From Sinohyriopsis cumingii (lineage: Eukaryota; Mollusca; Bivalvia; Unionida; Unionidae): a DNA stretch of 64,000 bases. The first letter of the stretch is position 1. The number at the start of each line of letters is the position of its first letter. A program made the position numbers and the translations under genes. Of this stretch, positions 12,109-25,339 are shown in pieces. Location: NCBI GenBank assembly GCA_028554795.2, contig CM068827.1, forward strand, positions 139,590,751-139,654,750. The letters run 5' to 3'. The notes under the pieces were generated by a model. That model had not been told where the DNA came from, made no database searches, and saw only the letters and a list, made by a program, of their open reading frames with translations.

Positions 12109-12226
12109 AGACCCGGCCAGACTATCTGGCGCCCTAGGCAGGGTTAGATTCTGGCGCCCCCCCCCCCCCCCATATCAATTTCCAAATTTATAAACAATAA
12201 AAAAAAAATGCGCCCCCTGAAATCAG

Positions 12227-12262
<36 letters not shown>

Positions 12263-12281
12263 CGTCGGCTCTGTTTATACA

Positions 12282-14454
12282 TCAAAGTTTTCATTTTATA
12301 AGGGAGATAAAACTGACGTCCACAAACAGTGCACTTTAGGGGAGTGAACTCTTCACAACCCCTTGCATATATGTACGCTCAAAAAGAAGTTCTGTAGTGA
12401 TTCATAATTTCCTGTCCAGTTCATTCATATTAATTCCTGTATGTTTCCATTAGCAATATTAAATGAAATGAAAACACAAGGCTGATAGTTAACATTCAAA
12501 ATATTTTTTATAATATGCATGCAAACATTGAATTTGCAGCGTTCGTTGTCATGAACAGTAACAGGGCGGCCATTTGTATCTATAGCAAAAGTACGATTCA
12601 AGCCAAAAACATCAAAGCAGTGAAGGAACAATAGGTAATTAAACAATTTAACCTTAACCACATTTCATTGATATCGTTTATGTCCATATTTCGCTATTCC
12701 TACTGACTGTCAGTGTCACTTTCAATAATTCTCCTAGAATGGGTTGCTGATAATCTGATTCTGCTGAATATTACACGTTTGGAAACTTGATATACTACAG
12801 TCTGTTGCTGTGCAGTTAGAAATTTCTTTGTTGTGGGGGTGGGGGTTGACAGCATCATTACTTGGGTGGCCGGTGTTGCTCACAGGTGTTCGACGCGAGC
12901 ATGATGTTAAGAAAAAAAAATCTAAAGGAAAAAAATCATACAGAGTGACAAAAATACCTTAGATTACCCCCATGACCCGTTTTAACATAGGACCTTCTCT
13001 ATCATAATATATAAGAGAGAAGGTACGGAACTTCCAAATACTTCGCTCCACCCATGACCCCCGATTTCCTTCTGCTATTTCCGTCTTTAAAGGCACACGG
13101 CCATACTGTATGGCTTGTTTTACTTCTGATATATTTTTCTATCCATCAAGCCATCATTGACTTTTCTGCGTTGTACCAAACTGAAGTTACGGGCTCCGAA
13201 ACGTGCGATTTTCGCGAAGTTTTTCATTCTGGACACTTCCGTGCTCCCATGATAATAAGTATAACCTTTTGAGCCAATCATATTTCGGCGTTGACGCGTG
13301 TGCCGTATAGTTTACATATTTTGAAAATAGAGTCGGATGTATACCATGTATGTGCAGTGAACAAGACAATGTCTAATTCTTGCATGGAACAGGATTCCTA
13401 AAGTTGGATCGAGTTAATGCTAAGTAAAAAAAAAAATTACTTTTGCATCTACCGCTGTTCTGTAATTCAAGAAGGGATGCACCATAGAGTTGAAAACATT
13501 GTCCATATGGCTCTTGTCACCGGTTTTTACCCTGACTATTACTCACTCTCTTAAGGATTTAAGGTAGATTCCATTTCTAACCGACACTTGTCGTTTTGGA
13601 CCTCGTCAAGGAGTGAACGTTCTCCATTGTGCTCTCCAGCCATAGGGGTAAGTGTTAAATTCATATTTTATTTGATATGTGAAGCTTATTCAGGTTTTAA
13701 TGTCATATCGTGTAATGATGCATTTATTACAACGCAGATTTGAAACGTTGTGAACTTTGAATTACAAGTTGCTATTAGAGTTTAATTTATTAGCATATAT
13801 CTAAATAATTTTTTTCATAACCCATTATTATGACCAGTTTGGTTTTATTGTAGCTGTTGGCTGTTAAGAGCTGACTGAAGCTGTTCAGGGCTGCTTGCTA
13901 TCTATACGCATGTGTATCTGTACATGTGGTGGATCAGTGAAGGGTGTGAGCGGCCGATAACTGTGGGCCAACCCAAGGACTCTGAAACTGTGTGGTTCAT
14001 CAGTTTAGGAATCATACGACTGTACAAGTGTCAAGAGGCATATGTTTGATCAATTGATGTTTCGATTGAGTACATTTTCCATTGCATGAGATTATTTTGA
14101 ATCTTATTTGTATTCCAGGAGATTATGTAAATCTCACGTTGCATACTATTATTTGAAACATATTTGAATTCCTTGAGTATTATTTGAATCCCACTTTCCA
14201 TACGTGAAGATTACATGAATCATATTTCTTTCAATTTGTGAATGTTTGTGTAAGAGTAATTGGATCAATCGTATGTTGAGAGCGTGAGAGAATCATTGTA
14301 TTTATACACCATATTTTTTTTTTATTAGTTCATTGTATGAATTTCCATCGTCCATCACAATGTGTTTGCGTTATTCATTTAGTCCAAAACCCACTCGGTT
14401 TCCGTTCTGTTACAATTACGCTGCAGACGAATTCAATGTTTCTATTAATAGAAA
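12282..14454. other. No recognisable gene; intergenic DNA
   Basis: Short antisense ORF pairs (12,425-12,661; 13,054-13,369) have no family character. A short gagagaagg/ccttctc inverted repeat occurs near 12,990-13,024. I see no SINE, LINE or tRNA. Confidence 0.55.
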
Positions 14455-14685
14455 ATTAATTTGAGGTAACAAGTTAATAACTTGAGGAAACAAAATAATA
14501 ACTTGTGCGAACGAGTTAGCAAATTGAGGGAACGAAATGCTAACTTAAGGGAACAAATTATTAATTTGAGGGAACGAGTAATAACACGAGGGAACAAGAT
14601 AACTTGCGCGAACGAATTAGCAATTTGAGGGAACGAAATGTTAATTTGATGGAACGAAATATTAATTTGAGGGAACGAATTTTTA
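14455..14685 (+). repeat. About 22-bp degenerate repeats (ttgagggaacgaaat)
   Basis: Words of the type aatttgagggaacgaaatgt and aacaagttaataacttg recur about ten times with substitutions and small indels. Several are locally palindromic. Confidence 0.75.
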
Positions 14686-15549
14686 CCTCGTGTCCTCTCT
14701 GGGGCTCTGTACCTTACTAATAGGACATTTTGAGCATTACACCTCTCATTTTACCCCCAAATGATGATGTCCCCCATTTCTACTAATATAACAACTTTCA
14801 GACTAGTTTCTTTTGAACAATTAAGTTTGATTCGTCTAGACCAAGGTTGTATAGCATCTTCAACACCGTATGCGACCGAAAATGCAAATGTTCGTGGGTC
14901 ATATATTCTATAGTAATTTAACTGTTGTTATAAGTACTGAAATTCTGAATGAGCATGGGTTAAAAAATTTTTACCAGCGAGCCTGTAGTTCGACCATTGT
15001 AGTCTAGATGCTGATTGCTGTATTTACATCAATACTCGTATTGAATGTATTCGCTTGTACTAATTTTACAACTGTGTGACTTGTCATATTCTATGTTCAG
15101 TTTAAAATGTTTAGACCAGTTGATTTACATCGTCTGCAGTCGCTCACAATAGTACACCATAGTTATGTTCATGGTAGGTAGAATCGTGCATTCTTTAAAT
15201 AAACAAACCCGTTCTAGTGTCTCTTCAGCTCTTTGCAGAAGCTTATCTGTCATAATTATACCTCTTTCGTGTAGTACCTGCTTGTTTACACTATGATCTG
15301 CTAGATGTTAAAACCTAATCTGGATGAAAGTGAACGCTCTAGCGATTTGTACTGATAACAGCATTAGACAAATTTAAGCTCTTTTTATCATTTCGTGGAC
15401 GTTGAAAATTAGGACCTTGATCTACATGATTGTTATATATTTATCATTTTTCCAATTACTGCGTCAAGATTTTTTAAGAAAAAGAGTTGAATACTCCATT
15501 AGGAAAGTCATATCAAACACAATTACAACTCTGTGTGTGTGTGTGTACA
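14686..15549. other. No recognisable feature
   Basis: AT-rich DNA without long ORFs, repeats or RNA-like elements that I can identify. Confidence 0.5.
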
Positions 15550-15776
15550 ACTTCACAGGGACATGTGGCCTAGCGATATAAAGTGTTCGCCTTTACAGAT
15601 CACTCGCAAACGTCATCAACGTGGCTATATGATAAGGATTGCCAATAACTTCCCGTGGGTTGGTGGTCTTCCCAAGTCTGTCCCTTGGAAAATTTTCTGG
15701 CCGCTGTGTATGTGTGCGTGCCCTTTCATGTGGTGAAAAATGCGTCAAACTGAACATCTCTCTCTCTCTCTCTCTC
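15550..15776 (+). mobile_element. Highly diverged SINE family A copy
   Basis: A family A-like head (acatgtggcctagcgatataaag), the block cttcccgtgggttggtggtc, and the 3' motif gtgaaaaatgcgtcaaac are recognisable in order, but many substitutions and the lack of an AAC tail show great age. It ends in a (CT)n tract at 15,756-15,776. Confidence 0.65.
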
Positions 15777-16411
15777 ATGCTCTTGCTCGGTTCAATCGCT
15801 CTCCAGTCTCAGGTTCCTACTGGCATATGAAGTTATTTTGGTTGCAAAATTTTTACCATCACTCTTGAAAAGAAGACAATTTAAGGTAATTATTTTATCA
15901 GTAGCATCATTGCACGACTTATTTTTGCAGTAATAGAGCAAACAAAACACAATATCAGTAGATAATTTTGCAACCAAGTATTTAGTCTGAACCGATGTTT
16001 AGTTTCAAACACTGGACCAATGAATATTTTTAGTATGGTTCTCGGTCACACTTTTACCAATTTTGATCAAATAATGACCGAATGCTAAAATTTACACCTG
16101 TTTGTAATAGTCTTTACCACTTTAATATATCCTACCGCGCTAACGTCATATGCAATGTGTTTTTTGATGCTAAGTCTGCTTTGCTTTCTTGAATGTGAGG
16201 TCAGTCATCAGTAGTTGGATACAAAGACGAAATGGATATGCCGGTCACATGCAAAACCTTTTATACGGTGCTTTTCGCTAAGCCTAAGTGTTATAAAGTC
16301 AGTTTTAGCATGCAATGTATAATATCTAACATATAGGACAGATGGATCTTGCCAAAGTCCCTACTACAAGATCAAAATCTTCTCCATCTACCTACAAGTG
16401 CATACTACAAA
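15777..16411. other. No recognisable feature
   Basis: Intergenic DNA. The only notable element is the 8-bp actacaaa at 16,404-16,411, which is the left target duplication of the next SINE. Confidence 0.5.
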
Positions 16412-16652
16412 GGGGCCCCGAGTGGCCGAGTGGTCTAAAGCGCTCTCCGTTACGGATCACGGCCATCTCACCTCTGTTTGCGTGGGTTCGAGTCTAGAAT
16501 TCGGCCAATGTGGATATGTGAGAAAGCTTGCCAGTAGCTTATCCTGGGTCGGTGGTTCTTCCTGGGTTCTTCCTCCACCATTAATACTGGCTGCCATGCA
16601 TAGCCTTTCATGTGCTGAAAAATGGCGTTAAACCCCACAACAACAACAACAA
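16412..16652 (+). mobile_element. SINE family A copy with target duplication
   Basis: Begins ggggccccgagtggccgag and ends with an (AAC)n tail. It carries the full head, the aagcttgccagtagctt block and the gaaaaatggcgttaaacccc block. actacaaa flanks it at 16,404-16,411 and 16,653-16,660. Relative to other young copies a short piece around ttcccggggttttcccgg is missing. Confidence 0.92.
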
Positions 16653-16766
16653 ACTACAAAAAAGTTTTATTTACTGCTCATGTTCAAATAAATTAAGAGC
16701 TATGTAAACAACATTAAATGAGAAAATTCCGTGCAGTGATATATAGAGGTAAACAAAACGCTTGCG

Positions 16767-17018
16767 GTGTTAAAGGTTTCGAGTGCACCCGGAATGTCCT
16801 TGAAAAAAATATATTCTCTCCTTCTGTCTGATAGGGATGCGCATCGTTATGACGCTGCAATACAATTGTTTCAGATACTAATGAATTGTGATGACCTAAC
16901 TAGCTCTCTTCAGCTAAAACGTGCAATCTTTGGCATCGTTTACAAATTCAGAGACTTACCTATCTCCACAGAATTCTACTCACTCACCATAACATCCGAG
17001 TCTTTACAGCACATATAA
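16767..17018 (+). CDS. Unrecognised 83-codon ORF
   Basis: An ATG-started frame (MLKVSSAPGMSLKKIYSLLL, later DAAIQLFQILMNCDD) lies about 110 bp after a SINE. Its composition is more protein-like than most ORFs here, with alternating hydrophobic and charged residues. I cannot assign a family. A faint likeness to the N-terminal helical region of arthropod hemocyanins was considered and not accepted. No convincing promoter or downstream exon was found, so chance is quite possible. Confidence 0.18.
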   Translation: MLKVSSAPGMSLKKIYSLLLSDRDAHRYDAAIQLFQILMNCDDLTSSLQLKRAIFGIVYKFRDLPISTEFYSLTITSESLQHI

Positions 17019-20000
17019 CTAACCAATAATTAAATATTACATGAAGGTTTCAAACACCATAAAGAACTGACAATGTTTCTGGTACTAAATGGGTCATTGG
17101 AACCTTGATGAATAAGACTGGGCGATTAGGAGCAATTTCTATTAGACGGTGTCAAACTGTATCCAAAGTTCTTGGTATACACAGAGAAAATACCATGCGT
17201 CTATAATGAATATAGCACAGAGCATATAGAATAATACAGAAAGACCAGTATAAACTGGCAATACAAACTGAAGCATCGGTAGATACTCGAATTCTTAAAC
17301 TATAGGAATTTGTAGCAATGACTGTCGAAGTTGCAAAGCATGAAAGGGTACTTGACATGTATCTGTTTATAACTTTATTACACCCCAATAATGAACAAAT
17401 TGGTGCAAATTTTCAGTGTTTGGTCTAAACTAAAAGTAATAATGCATAGCAATCACAGACCACAAACATGAAGCGTTAGATTTATACAGAATTATGAGAC
17501 ATGAAACACCCACACCTACCCCTTTTTATAGCATTTATTGATAGCTTTATTCATAGTTTCAGCAGGGAAGGGAACCTAGAGTGTTCGTGATAAATCAAAA
17601 TCATCCTGAAATTAAAGATCTTACCTGACGATGCATCCTTCCTACTGCCTATGAATTATAAAGCCTCAATTTTTTTATTAAAAAACCTTATGATAATTAT
17701 GTTCTAAGGATCAATCTTTCACACTGGGAGGTATACACAAGCACTAACAAAGTGTTTGGGGACCTAATATTGGCCTTCCCACGTACAGTGGGATTACGTA
17801 TGCTGAAAGGAACTTAAGTGGAAAGTAGTTAATTAAAGGCCGTATTTGATCAATAATTCAGGGTCAGTTATATGGTAATATGTATTTGTTTTTAAAAGCA
17901 TTGAATTGCTTTTCAAGCAAGAGATGGATACTGTGGCATAACATTTGATAGTAATCTAATCGCCTTAGCTGTTATATCTATCATATGTCACTGGCAGCGA
18001 AACATATAATTACTTTTTGGCATGTAACGTATTCCTCCTTTACGATAATGTTAAACAGTATGGTCAAAAGAACGGGGCGCTTCAAAAACTTTATTTCTAC
18101 CCTATAGGTAAATATTTTCTTACTTGTTATGTCTACTAAATGTTAATTGTGGATGTAAAAGAGCAACTTCTTATTTCACCGAAAAATATCCCTATCAGCC
18201 AAAGCATTGGAAATTGGGAAATCTTAAGGAAAGTAATACTGCTTTAGAGACAGGATCTTATCGTTCGAGTGACCACTGGCCGTGACCCACAGCTATGTAT
18301 CACTAGTAGTAACAATTCGTAAATGACGCGAAAAATCGCTAACAACAGCATAAATAATGGAGTGTTGCTCCTTGTTGTTGGACGCATAGAATAACCACAT
18401 CTAGCTATCGCTAATGCCCAATGATGTATGTAGGAGCATGGCCAGTTTCAAGCGGTATTGTTTATTGGGCTCATAACAGACCATTAGATAGAATAACTTT
18501 AGCCAGTGCATCCTAACATAACACAGAGGAATACCGTAGACGCAGCCACTGTTACTATTGTAAAATACAAATTTTACTTCATTAAAGAAACAGTTTTCTC
18601 ACAAAAAAAGGGAAAAATATTAAAGAGAGCCATACATCCTCAAAACAAACACTGCTACACACTCATATTTGCAAGAACAAACGTCATTTTATTGTATATT
18701 TTAGAAACATTTTAATTGCAACATATAATTTATACAAAAAAATAATTGCGTCAGCACTCAAATCAATGCTAAATGTAAATCTACCTACCCCTACACAGAC
18801 ATGTTTAAACGCATATACTTCTCTAAACGTTTTATGTTCTTTACGATGAAGACAATAATTTAAATGTTTCTTCTCAACCATAAGTCTACGAATTCCTTCT
18901 TAAAATACTGGATGAAGAATTATGGCTATTATTATATTTGTCCAGAAGAGCTTATGAATTAGAGTAATTGCGTTATCATAAAGCTTAAAAGTTCCCCAGC
19001 TGACATAATATGCAAATCATTAATGACAATATTTATTTGAACATATTTAGAGCCAACATTGGCATAACCTAACGTAATTTTGGAGAGAAGATGGTATATT
19101 TCCACACAGGAAAGGCTTCCAAATTGGTCTCTCTTATCCTGAACACTCTGGCAATCGAATCTTATACAATTGTTCATATACGATTATTACAGAATAATAA
19201 ATATGATTTCATTGCAACTTGATTTTTTAACTTTATACTGTAACAATCGAATATCAAATTATGTAAGATAAAGAAACTATTATCTTGTCCTAAAGGGTAA
19301 TTTCAAAGCAAGATACATACTGTGAGTTCACTATGCACGTAGAGAATTGTAAAATATTGTTTCCTCACACCAAATCTATATCTAATTATGAAGTAAGGCA
19401 TATGTTATAGTCACGAGAATACCTGACTCTGTCATCAATAACTTTTCTATCCTCAAATTCTTCCGATATTTCCAAGACAAAGATCCTTGCCTTTGACTTA
19501 AGTACCGTCTGGATTGACAATCTGGCACTATATTTTCTTACCTAAAGAATATGACAGGCACGAGCCTAAAACTCATAAAGTGCGGCCTCAGAGTAAATCT
19601 CCATAAGACAATATAGGATAAAACTGCCTAAAGAGAAACCTGAATCAATAGCTTTTACCGAAGAGATATTGCAACGACTGGTCATGATCTTCGTTAATCG
19701 TAACTCAGATCCCCATAGCTTAAGATCAGCTAATATTGTCTGTGACTCTAATGCTTATGTAAACACGCTGATACTTGACACTACCGATGGAAATTCGTTA
19801 ATGAAAGCACGAATCCCGCCTCCACAAAGATGCATACGTGCATTACACTCTGTAAATGTCATCAAGATAGCCAGTCCTCTAACACCATATATTCCATTAC
19901 ACGCTGTGAAACAAAGGGCCCACCAAACCAGATCTTCTTTAACTTCCACACACATAACTTGTGTCTCAGTTGTATTATGTGTCTTTGAAAATCATGACAG

Positions 20001-20976
20001 TCGTTTTATGTAGCGCACGCATAACCTCGACTCTTGAGTGTCGAAGAAACTCTGAATCTTAACTGGATGAAAATGTTGTTGATCTCCACTCACATAAAAT
20101 CATCAATACTTCTTTGGACAAAGATAATAAACCGGGTACTTAAATCATCCTTTGAATGGAATTATTAGTCTGATACAATAGTAATAAAACACTAGACTGT
20201 TTACATGAGAGATCAAAATCACTCGTTCATGTATCCCTATGAGTAACCAACAATTTTTATGAATATAAAATTTGTTACCTGGACAATTTGGAAGTTCAGT
20301 GAATCTTTAAGCATCTTTTGTGATTTCGACATGATTTTCCCCATATACTATGATAATTAATTAATTAATCGTGCGTTCAGTCATAGCGTAAGCATATCTA
20401 CCCCGCACATGTTTTGTGTTTCAAGCAACCTATGTCCTCTTACACCCAAATGGTTGTATTTTTCATATTAATAGTTATGTATATCTCCTCATCATATGCT
20501 AAGGTACCACACCTTTTGCATAAACGTCACTCGCTTCAATCGAAAGATTATAATCATTGCAGTGCAAAATAACAGGTAGACAGTCAACAACCACTGACTA
20601 TGTCGTACCATAATTTATTGATGCACCTGTCTGCTTTCATATATGTTTTGCTTTCATATTCTGGAATGCGATTTCTACAGCGCCTTTTGTATCTAAGCCA
20701 TATACCATAAGTATTATTTGTATATTGTGATATACAGTATATGATAAGAACGAAACAAGGTCAACTTCTATTAAGCTTAGTTGAAGTTGCAAACAGATAC
20801 ATCTGACACCTCTGTATGCTGTGGCGTGTCTTTATGTATATATTTCAAAGTAGATAATGTTTAAAGGTAGAGGGAGGATTTTGTGGGATTTTTTGTTATA
20901 GTCACGAAGATAAGATACCCAGTAATTCGTCGAAAACAAACATGAAATTCCAATACGTGTACGAATAAAAATATAA

Positions 20977-20980
<4 letters not shown>
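17019..20980. other. No recognisable gene; about 4 kb of intergenic DNA
   Basis: Several 60-115 codon ORFs occur (for example 19,669-20,013 plus, overlapped by 19,755-19,955 minus) but none shows a known domain, and overlapping pairs cannot both be real. A short taattaattaattaat tract lies near 20,353. No SINE, LINE or RNA gene was recognised. Confidence 0.5.

Positions 20981-21045
<65 letters not shown>
20981..21045. repeat. (TA)n microsatellite
   Basis: Pure TA tract of about 65 bp. A (CT)n tract follows at 21,198-21,224. Confidence 0.97.
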
Positions 21046-21046
<1 letters not shown>

Positions 21047-21949
21047 CTATCTGCAATTCCAATAAGCTTGTTCTCTGTCTCTCTCTGTATGTGACAGTAG
21101 TGATTACACAACTGTATTAGTACAGATCTACTAAAGCTTTAGTATTTACCTATTAAATATACTCTAACCAATTTTATTTTAATATATATAATAAGTCCCT
21201 CTCTCTCTCTCTCTCTCTCTCTCTGGATGAAATAGTAGTGGTTACCTGACTGTATTAATCCAGATCCAGACCTCATCTCCCAGCGTATTCAGTTCAGGCA
21301 ATTAATTTTGCAATATCACACAATTGAACATCAAATAATGTGACCAGGTTAAAGAAAAAAAACATTCCAATTCCATCGATTTTATACAGCTATTCCGATT
21401 TTACACCATTTAAATATTTCGATAGTATAGCTTAGCGATTGTAAACCATTAGCAGCTTTTAAGTACGGTTACATATAAACAATGGGTACATTTATTATAC
21501 TACCGTAACTTGTACTTCTTGAATAAAATATACTTTTGTCGATCCTAGTACTCTTCATTTCATCATTATGATATACTATTTTAGACAAGCAATCCCGCTT
21601 TGTATATATTAAAGTCACATGTATGATTACACCATTCAACTCAATTAACGAATATTTTGTTTCTTTTGCTACCGAGTCAAGATTCACGAACGCGAATATT
21701 TTCATGTGAAATCTTAATGACACGGCCACCTCTTGACCATGATACTGTACAAGTTAGTAATAATCTACCAGCAATGTAACACCACACTAACAATTGGTCA
21801 TGAAGACCTCGGAATTGGATGCTAGTATTCTTATTTTACCAGCAAATAAGAGTAAAAACACCGGTTTCTGTTTAAGAGAGTTCGTTTGACACATGGTAAA
21901 GTTCAATACAATAGAGAATCCATCGATTGATCCTAACTCCAATGAATGG

Positions 21950-22201
21950 TACCCCTGGTGTCAGAGTGGTCTAAATTGATCGCCTTTGCCGATAACAGAC
22001 ATGTTTTCTCTGTCCGCATGAGTTCGAGTCTCAGGCCAGGCCAATAAAGGTATGTTAGAAAGTTTGCCACCAGTAGCTTCCCGTGGGTCGGTGGTTTTTA
22101 CTGAAGTTTTCCCGGGTTCTTCCAGTACCATCTATACTGGCCGCCATGTGTAGCCTATCATGTGCAAAAAATGGCGTTAAACCCCAAACAACTCCAACAA
22201 A
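21950..22201 (+). mobile_element. Diverged SINE family A copy
   Basis: Head motifs (tcagagtggtctaaa; gcatgagttcgagtctcagg), the block gcttcccgtgggtcggtggt, then atactggccgccatgtgtag and aaaatggcgttaaaccccaa are all present in family order. The tail is caacaaaa. No clear target duplication remains. Confidence 0.85.
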
Positions 22202-22811
22202 ATACTTTAAGATAGTCACAACATAATAATAAAACACGAACCTACAATCTTAGCGAAAGAGAAGATACCTTGGTGCATTTATATAACTGAACAACCAACT
22301 TCACACACATCACAATGTACGCTTCAGTGTATGGCATACCTAAAAGCACAAAAAGTATCTGTCATTTAAATGTTGAATGTCTAGCCCTTTTCGCATCCTA
22401 TGCAACAGTGAAATATCAAGTGACGATATTACTAATATTTCATCATCTGTTGCAACGCAATGGTCATTCCTTTACTAGCAGTGTTGAGATTACGATTTTG
22501 AGGATCAAGTGTTACCATCATCAATAACTGAGGATCACATGTTACCATCAGCAAGAATACCATTATTCCGTTGATTCAGTTATGTAGAATTGCTGCAAAT
22601 ATTTGCTGGTGTCACACTGACCGATTCGTAGGTTTGTTTACATCATCATGTGTGTGATGAACTCCATACTCTAAATCAATGTAACCGGTTTAAATGTTAT
22701 ATATTCTGCACGCCGATGATGCGTGCCACACTTTCAAACTCCTCCTTTTTCCTTTGCCTGTGATTTTCTTTTTTCCAGTACTTAAAACAAAATAATCTTC
22801 TAGTATGTATG
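22202..22811. other. No recognisable feature
   Basis: AT-rich intergenic DNA. The 70-codon ORF at 22,315-22,527 has no family character. Confidence 0.5.

Positions 22812-22902
<91 letters not shown>
22812..22902. repeat. (TA)n microsatellite, about 90 bp
   Basis: TA repeats with one C interruption near the start. Confidence 0.97.
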
Positions 22903-22904
<2 letters not shown>

Positions 22905-23160
22905 GAACATGCAGTTCACTTATTTCAAGTCATGAATGTTTTTGTTTTTTCTTCTCGACGGAATTCATCTTTAGGATTAAGGAAGGAAAGGGTCCAATCC
23001 ACGACAGATGTAATGGACATAAAGAATTAAAGATCAACGTGGATTACCCATTGAAAACGTCCAAAAGAATATTTCGGTGCGTACGTGGTGAATATCTGTC
23101 GCAAACCGTTAACTCCTTAAGGTTATAAGTAACTCATACAATAAATAGTGCAAAGCATTA

Positions 23161-23335
23161 TTTAGAGATAAACTAGATACAGTGTAAGAACTTCTGTCAT
23201 GAGCATGGAGAGATAAACTAGATACAGTGTAAGAACTTCTGTCATGAGCATGGAGAGATAAACTAGATACAGTGTAAGAACTTCTGTCATGAGTATGGAG
23301 AGATAAACTAGATACAGTGTAAGAACTTCAATCGT
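23161..23335 (+). repeat. 45-bp tandem repeat, about 3.7 copies
   Basis: The unit agagataaactagatacagt plus gtaagaacttctgtcatgag and catgg recurs at about 23,165, 23,210, 23,255 and 23,300, with near-identical copies until the last. Confidence 0.95.
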
Positions 23336-23965
23336 GACTATTTGGGTGGATTAAATATATCCTCCATTTACATGCATTATTCCCATTTGCGCAAAAGTGT
23401 ATGAGAACCATGCACTGACAGCGTGAACATGCGGGAGTATATTGTATCCTTATCTCTATTGTACTAATATGCTGTCAGTGCAAAGTATCGATCCGGAAAA
23501 TATTTAGAGTCGATAAAAAAAACTTGCAACCGAATTTGTCTGCATGCTAGCATTACGTTTCTGATACATCAATGCAAACAAGTGTAAATATTATTCATTT
23601 GCTGATTAGACCATTTCTTTATTATTTTGCTATGCTCTTGTACAATGAGACTGTTCTATTTTCTTCACAATGTGGCTCCCCAATATATGTGCTGTATTTG
23701 AGTTTTAGTAACCTAGTGAGTACAAATGTTCTATATCCGAGAAAGTAGTGGGGACGCTGAAGTGATGCTATTCAGTGCTTGCTATAGTTACATACATTCT
23801 CAATTAATAAACAGGCGACCTTTCGCGGTTTTTGGAGACAAATATTGTAATCTTTTTGGATGGTCCTTTTTGGCGAGTCTTCATTCGGTAGTAAAAGCTC
23901 TGTTGCTTTGGAGGGCTTATACAAATCTTTCCAGAGTTTTATTGATTTAGATATATGTATCAGAA

Positions 23966-24362
23966 TGTTTTAACTGTTACCATATCTGTCCTTTTCTTTC
24001 ATCTTTCTCTGCCGAATAAGAATGGTTTAACTGTTACCATATCTGTCCTTCTCTTTCATCTTTCTCTGCCTAATACGAATGGTTTAACTGTTACCATATC
24101 TGTCCTTTTCTTTCAGCTTTCTCTGCCTAATACGAATGGTTTAACTGTTACCATATCTGTCCTTTTCTTTCATCTTTCTCTGCCTAATAAGAATGGTTTA
24201 ACTGTTACCATATCTGTCCTTTTCTTTCATCTTTCTCTGCCTAATACGAATGGTTTAACTGTTACCATATCTGTCCTTTTCTTTCATCTTTCTCTGCCTA
24301 ATAAGAATGGTTTAACTGTTATCATATCTGTCCTTTTCTTTCATTTTTCTCTGACTGATAAG
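23966..24362 (+). repeat. 57-bp tandem repeat, 7 copies, open in frame
   Basis: The unit tttaactgttaccatatctg, tccttttctttcatctttct, ctgcctaataagaatgg is repeated seven times with few substitutions. Since 57 is 19 codons, a 156-codon plus-strand frame (23,955-24,425) stays open and encodes seven 19-residue repeats of the type GLTVTISVLFFHLSLPNKN. The peptide is hydrophobic, with no signal or known family. I call it a minisatellite. Coding is possible only if transcripts support it. Confidence 0.9.
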
Positions 24363-24425
24363 AAGCTTTGGTTGAGATTTGTCATGTCTATTGGATCAAA
24401 ACATCAATGGAAACCATGCATATGA

Positions 24426-25339
24426 TATCGGAATCATGGAAAAGATACGCCGGTGTTTCTTGCCGTTTCTTGCGTCCATTATATACTGGTAGTAAATGAT
24501 AGAAACATGTTCGCTTAAAAATGCTTAAATAGTTTATGTTTTGTATATGTAATTTGTTATGAAATAATGTGGTTTCCACAAGCTTCTATGAATCTCTCAT
24601 CTGTATACATATTATGTTTGTTGCGTGCTTTCGGAACAAGAATAAAGTAATGTGCCTTCTTATTGTTGTAGCAATTTATCCCGTGGACGTTAAAACCTGT
24701 TACATGTTCTAACTCGACTTTGTTTCATTTTCAAACTTTTGTAACTTTGTGAAACTTTGTTACTCATTAATTTTCCTTACGAAATAAACAGATATTCTTA
24801 AAAAGCATGCAGGTACTTATCTTCTTCTACAAGTGATGAAGAGAGTACGTTTTTGTTTAATACAATTGTTTTATTTAATGACATTTCGTTACGATCAGCT
24901 GCTTCACAATAAATGAACTCATCATCCATTAACACACTCCTTTTCTTTGTTTTAATACTATTATATACGTTTACATTTTTAGCAATTTATGACACACGGT
25001 AGTTTTATAACGAATGCTCTTTAATATATTGGTATTTCAAAAATCGAGAAACAATTCAGCATGTGATAGTTTTCACTCCTGTTTAGTTATAAAAATAAAA
25101 ACTAAAGCTGACCTAAAGATAAACCCTAACTCCAACCGAGGCCGTTTGGTCCCTTCCATGTTTTAGTTTGCATATTAATTAACTGCCTAATGTAAATGCC
25201 TTTTGCGAACGAGTACAAGTGTAGTAGTTGTAGAAACAAACATTAGTTACAATGACAGTGGGTAGCTAATAAAATGACCTGGAGGCACGCATATCAGCGG
25301 TCAACAAAATATTAAGAAAACCTTCCAATAAGAGTTTTT
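24426..25339. other. No recognisable feature
   Basis: Intergenic DNA without ORFs of interest, simple repeats or known mobile elements. Confidence 0.5.

Larger units (their letters stand above)
6380..12273. mobile_element. Probable large hAT-like DNA transposon, about 5.9 kb
   Basis: The left end reads cagggccggtg and the right end reads cggctctg, that is CAGAGCCGAC on the opposite strand. CAG ends with a GCCG core fit hAT terminal repeats. The flanking 8-mers are tttatacc (6372-6379) and tttataca (12,274-12,281), a 7/8 match to the 8-bp target duplication made by hAT elements. Inverted subterminal arrays lie just inside both ends. No hAT transposase is recognisable, so the element is either non-autonomous or too decayed. 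An alternative is that 12,111-12,273 is a separate short hAT MITE (cagacccggcc..ggctctg) lying next to the right array, but that interval has no matching 8-bp flanks of its own. Confidence 0.6.

Noticed and set aside
12111-12273. Separate short hAT MITE at the right end of the large element
   Set aside because: Its ends look acceptable, but the 8 bp on its two sides do not match, whereas the outer flanks of the 5.9-kb interval match at 7 of 8. It remains possible.
16767-17018. Hemocyanin-like N-terminal fragment
   Set aside because: Only a loose likeness over about 20 residues, no copper-binding region and no neighbouring exon. It is kept as an unrecognised ORF.
22805-23128. ORFs spanning (TA)n tracts, here and at 5.2, 6.1, 10.7, 21.0, 26.4, 36.9 and 37.9 kb
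   Set aside because: Ile-Tyr polymers come from the microsatellite, and the flanking residues show no family.
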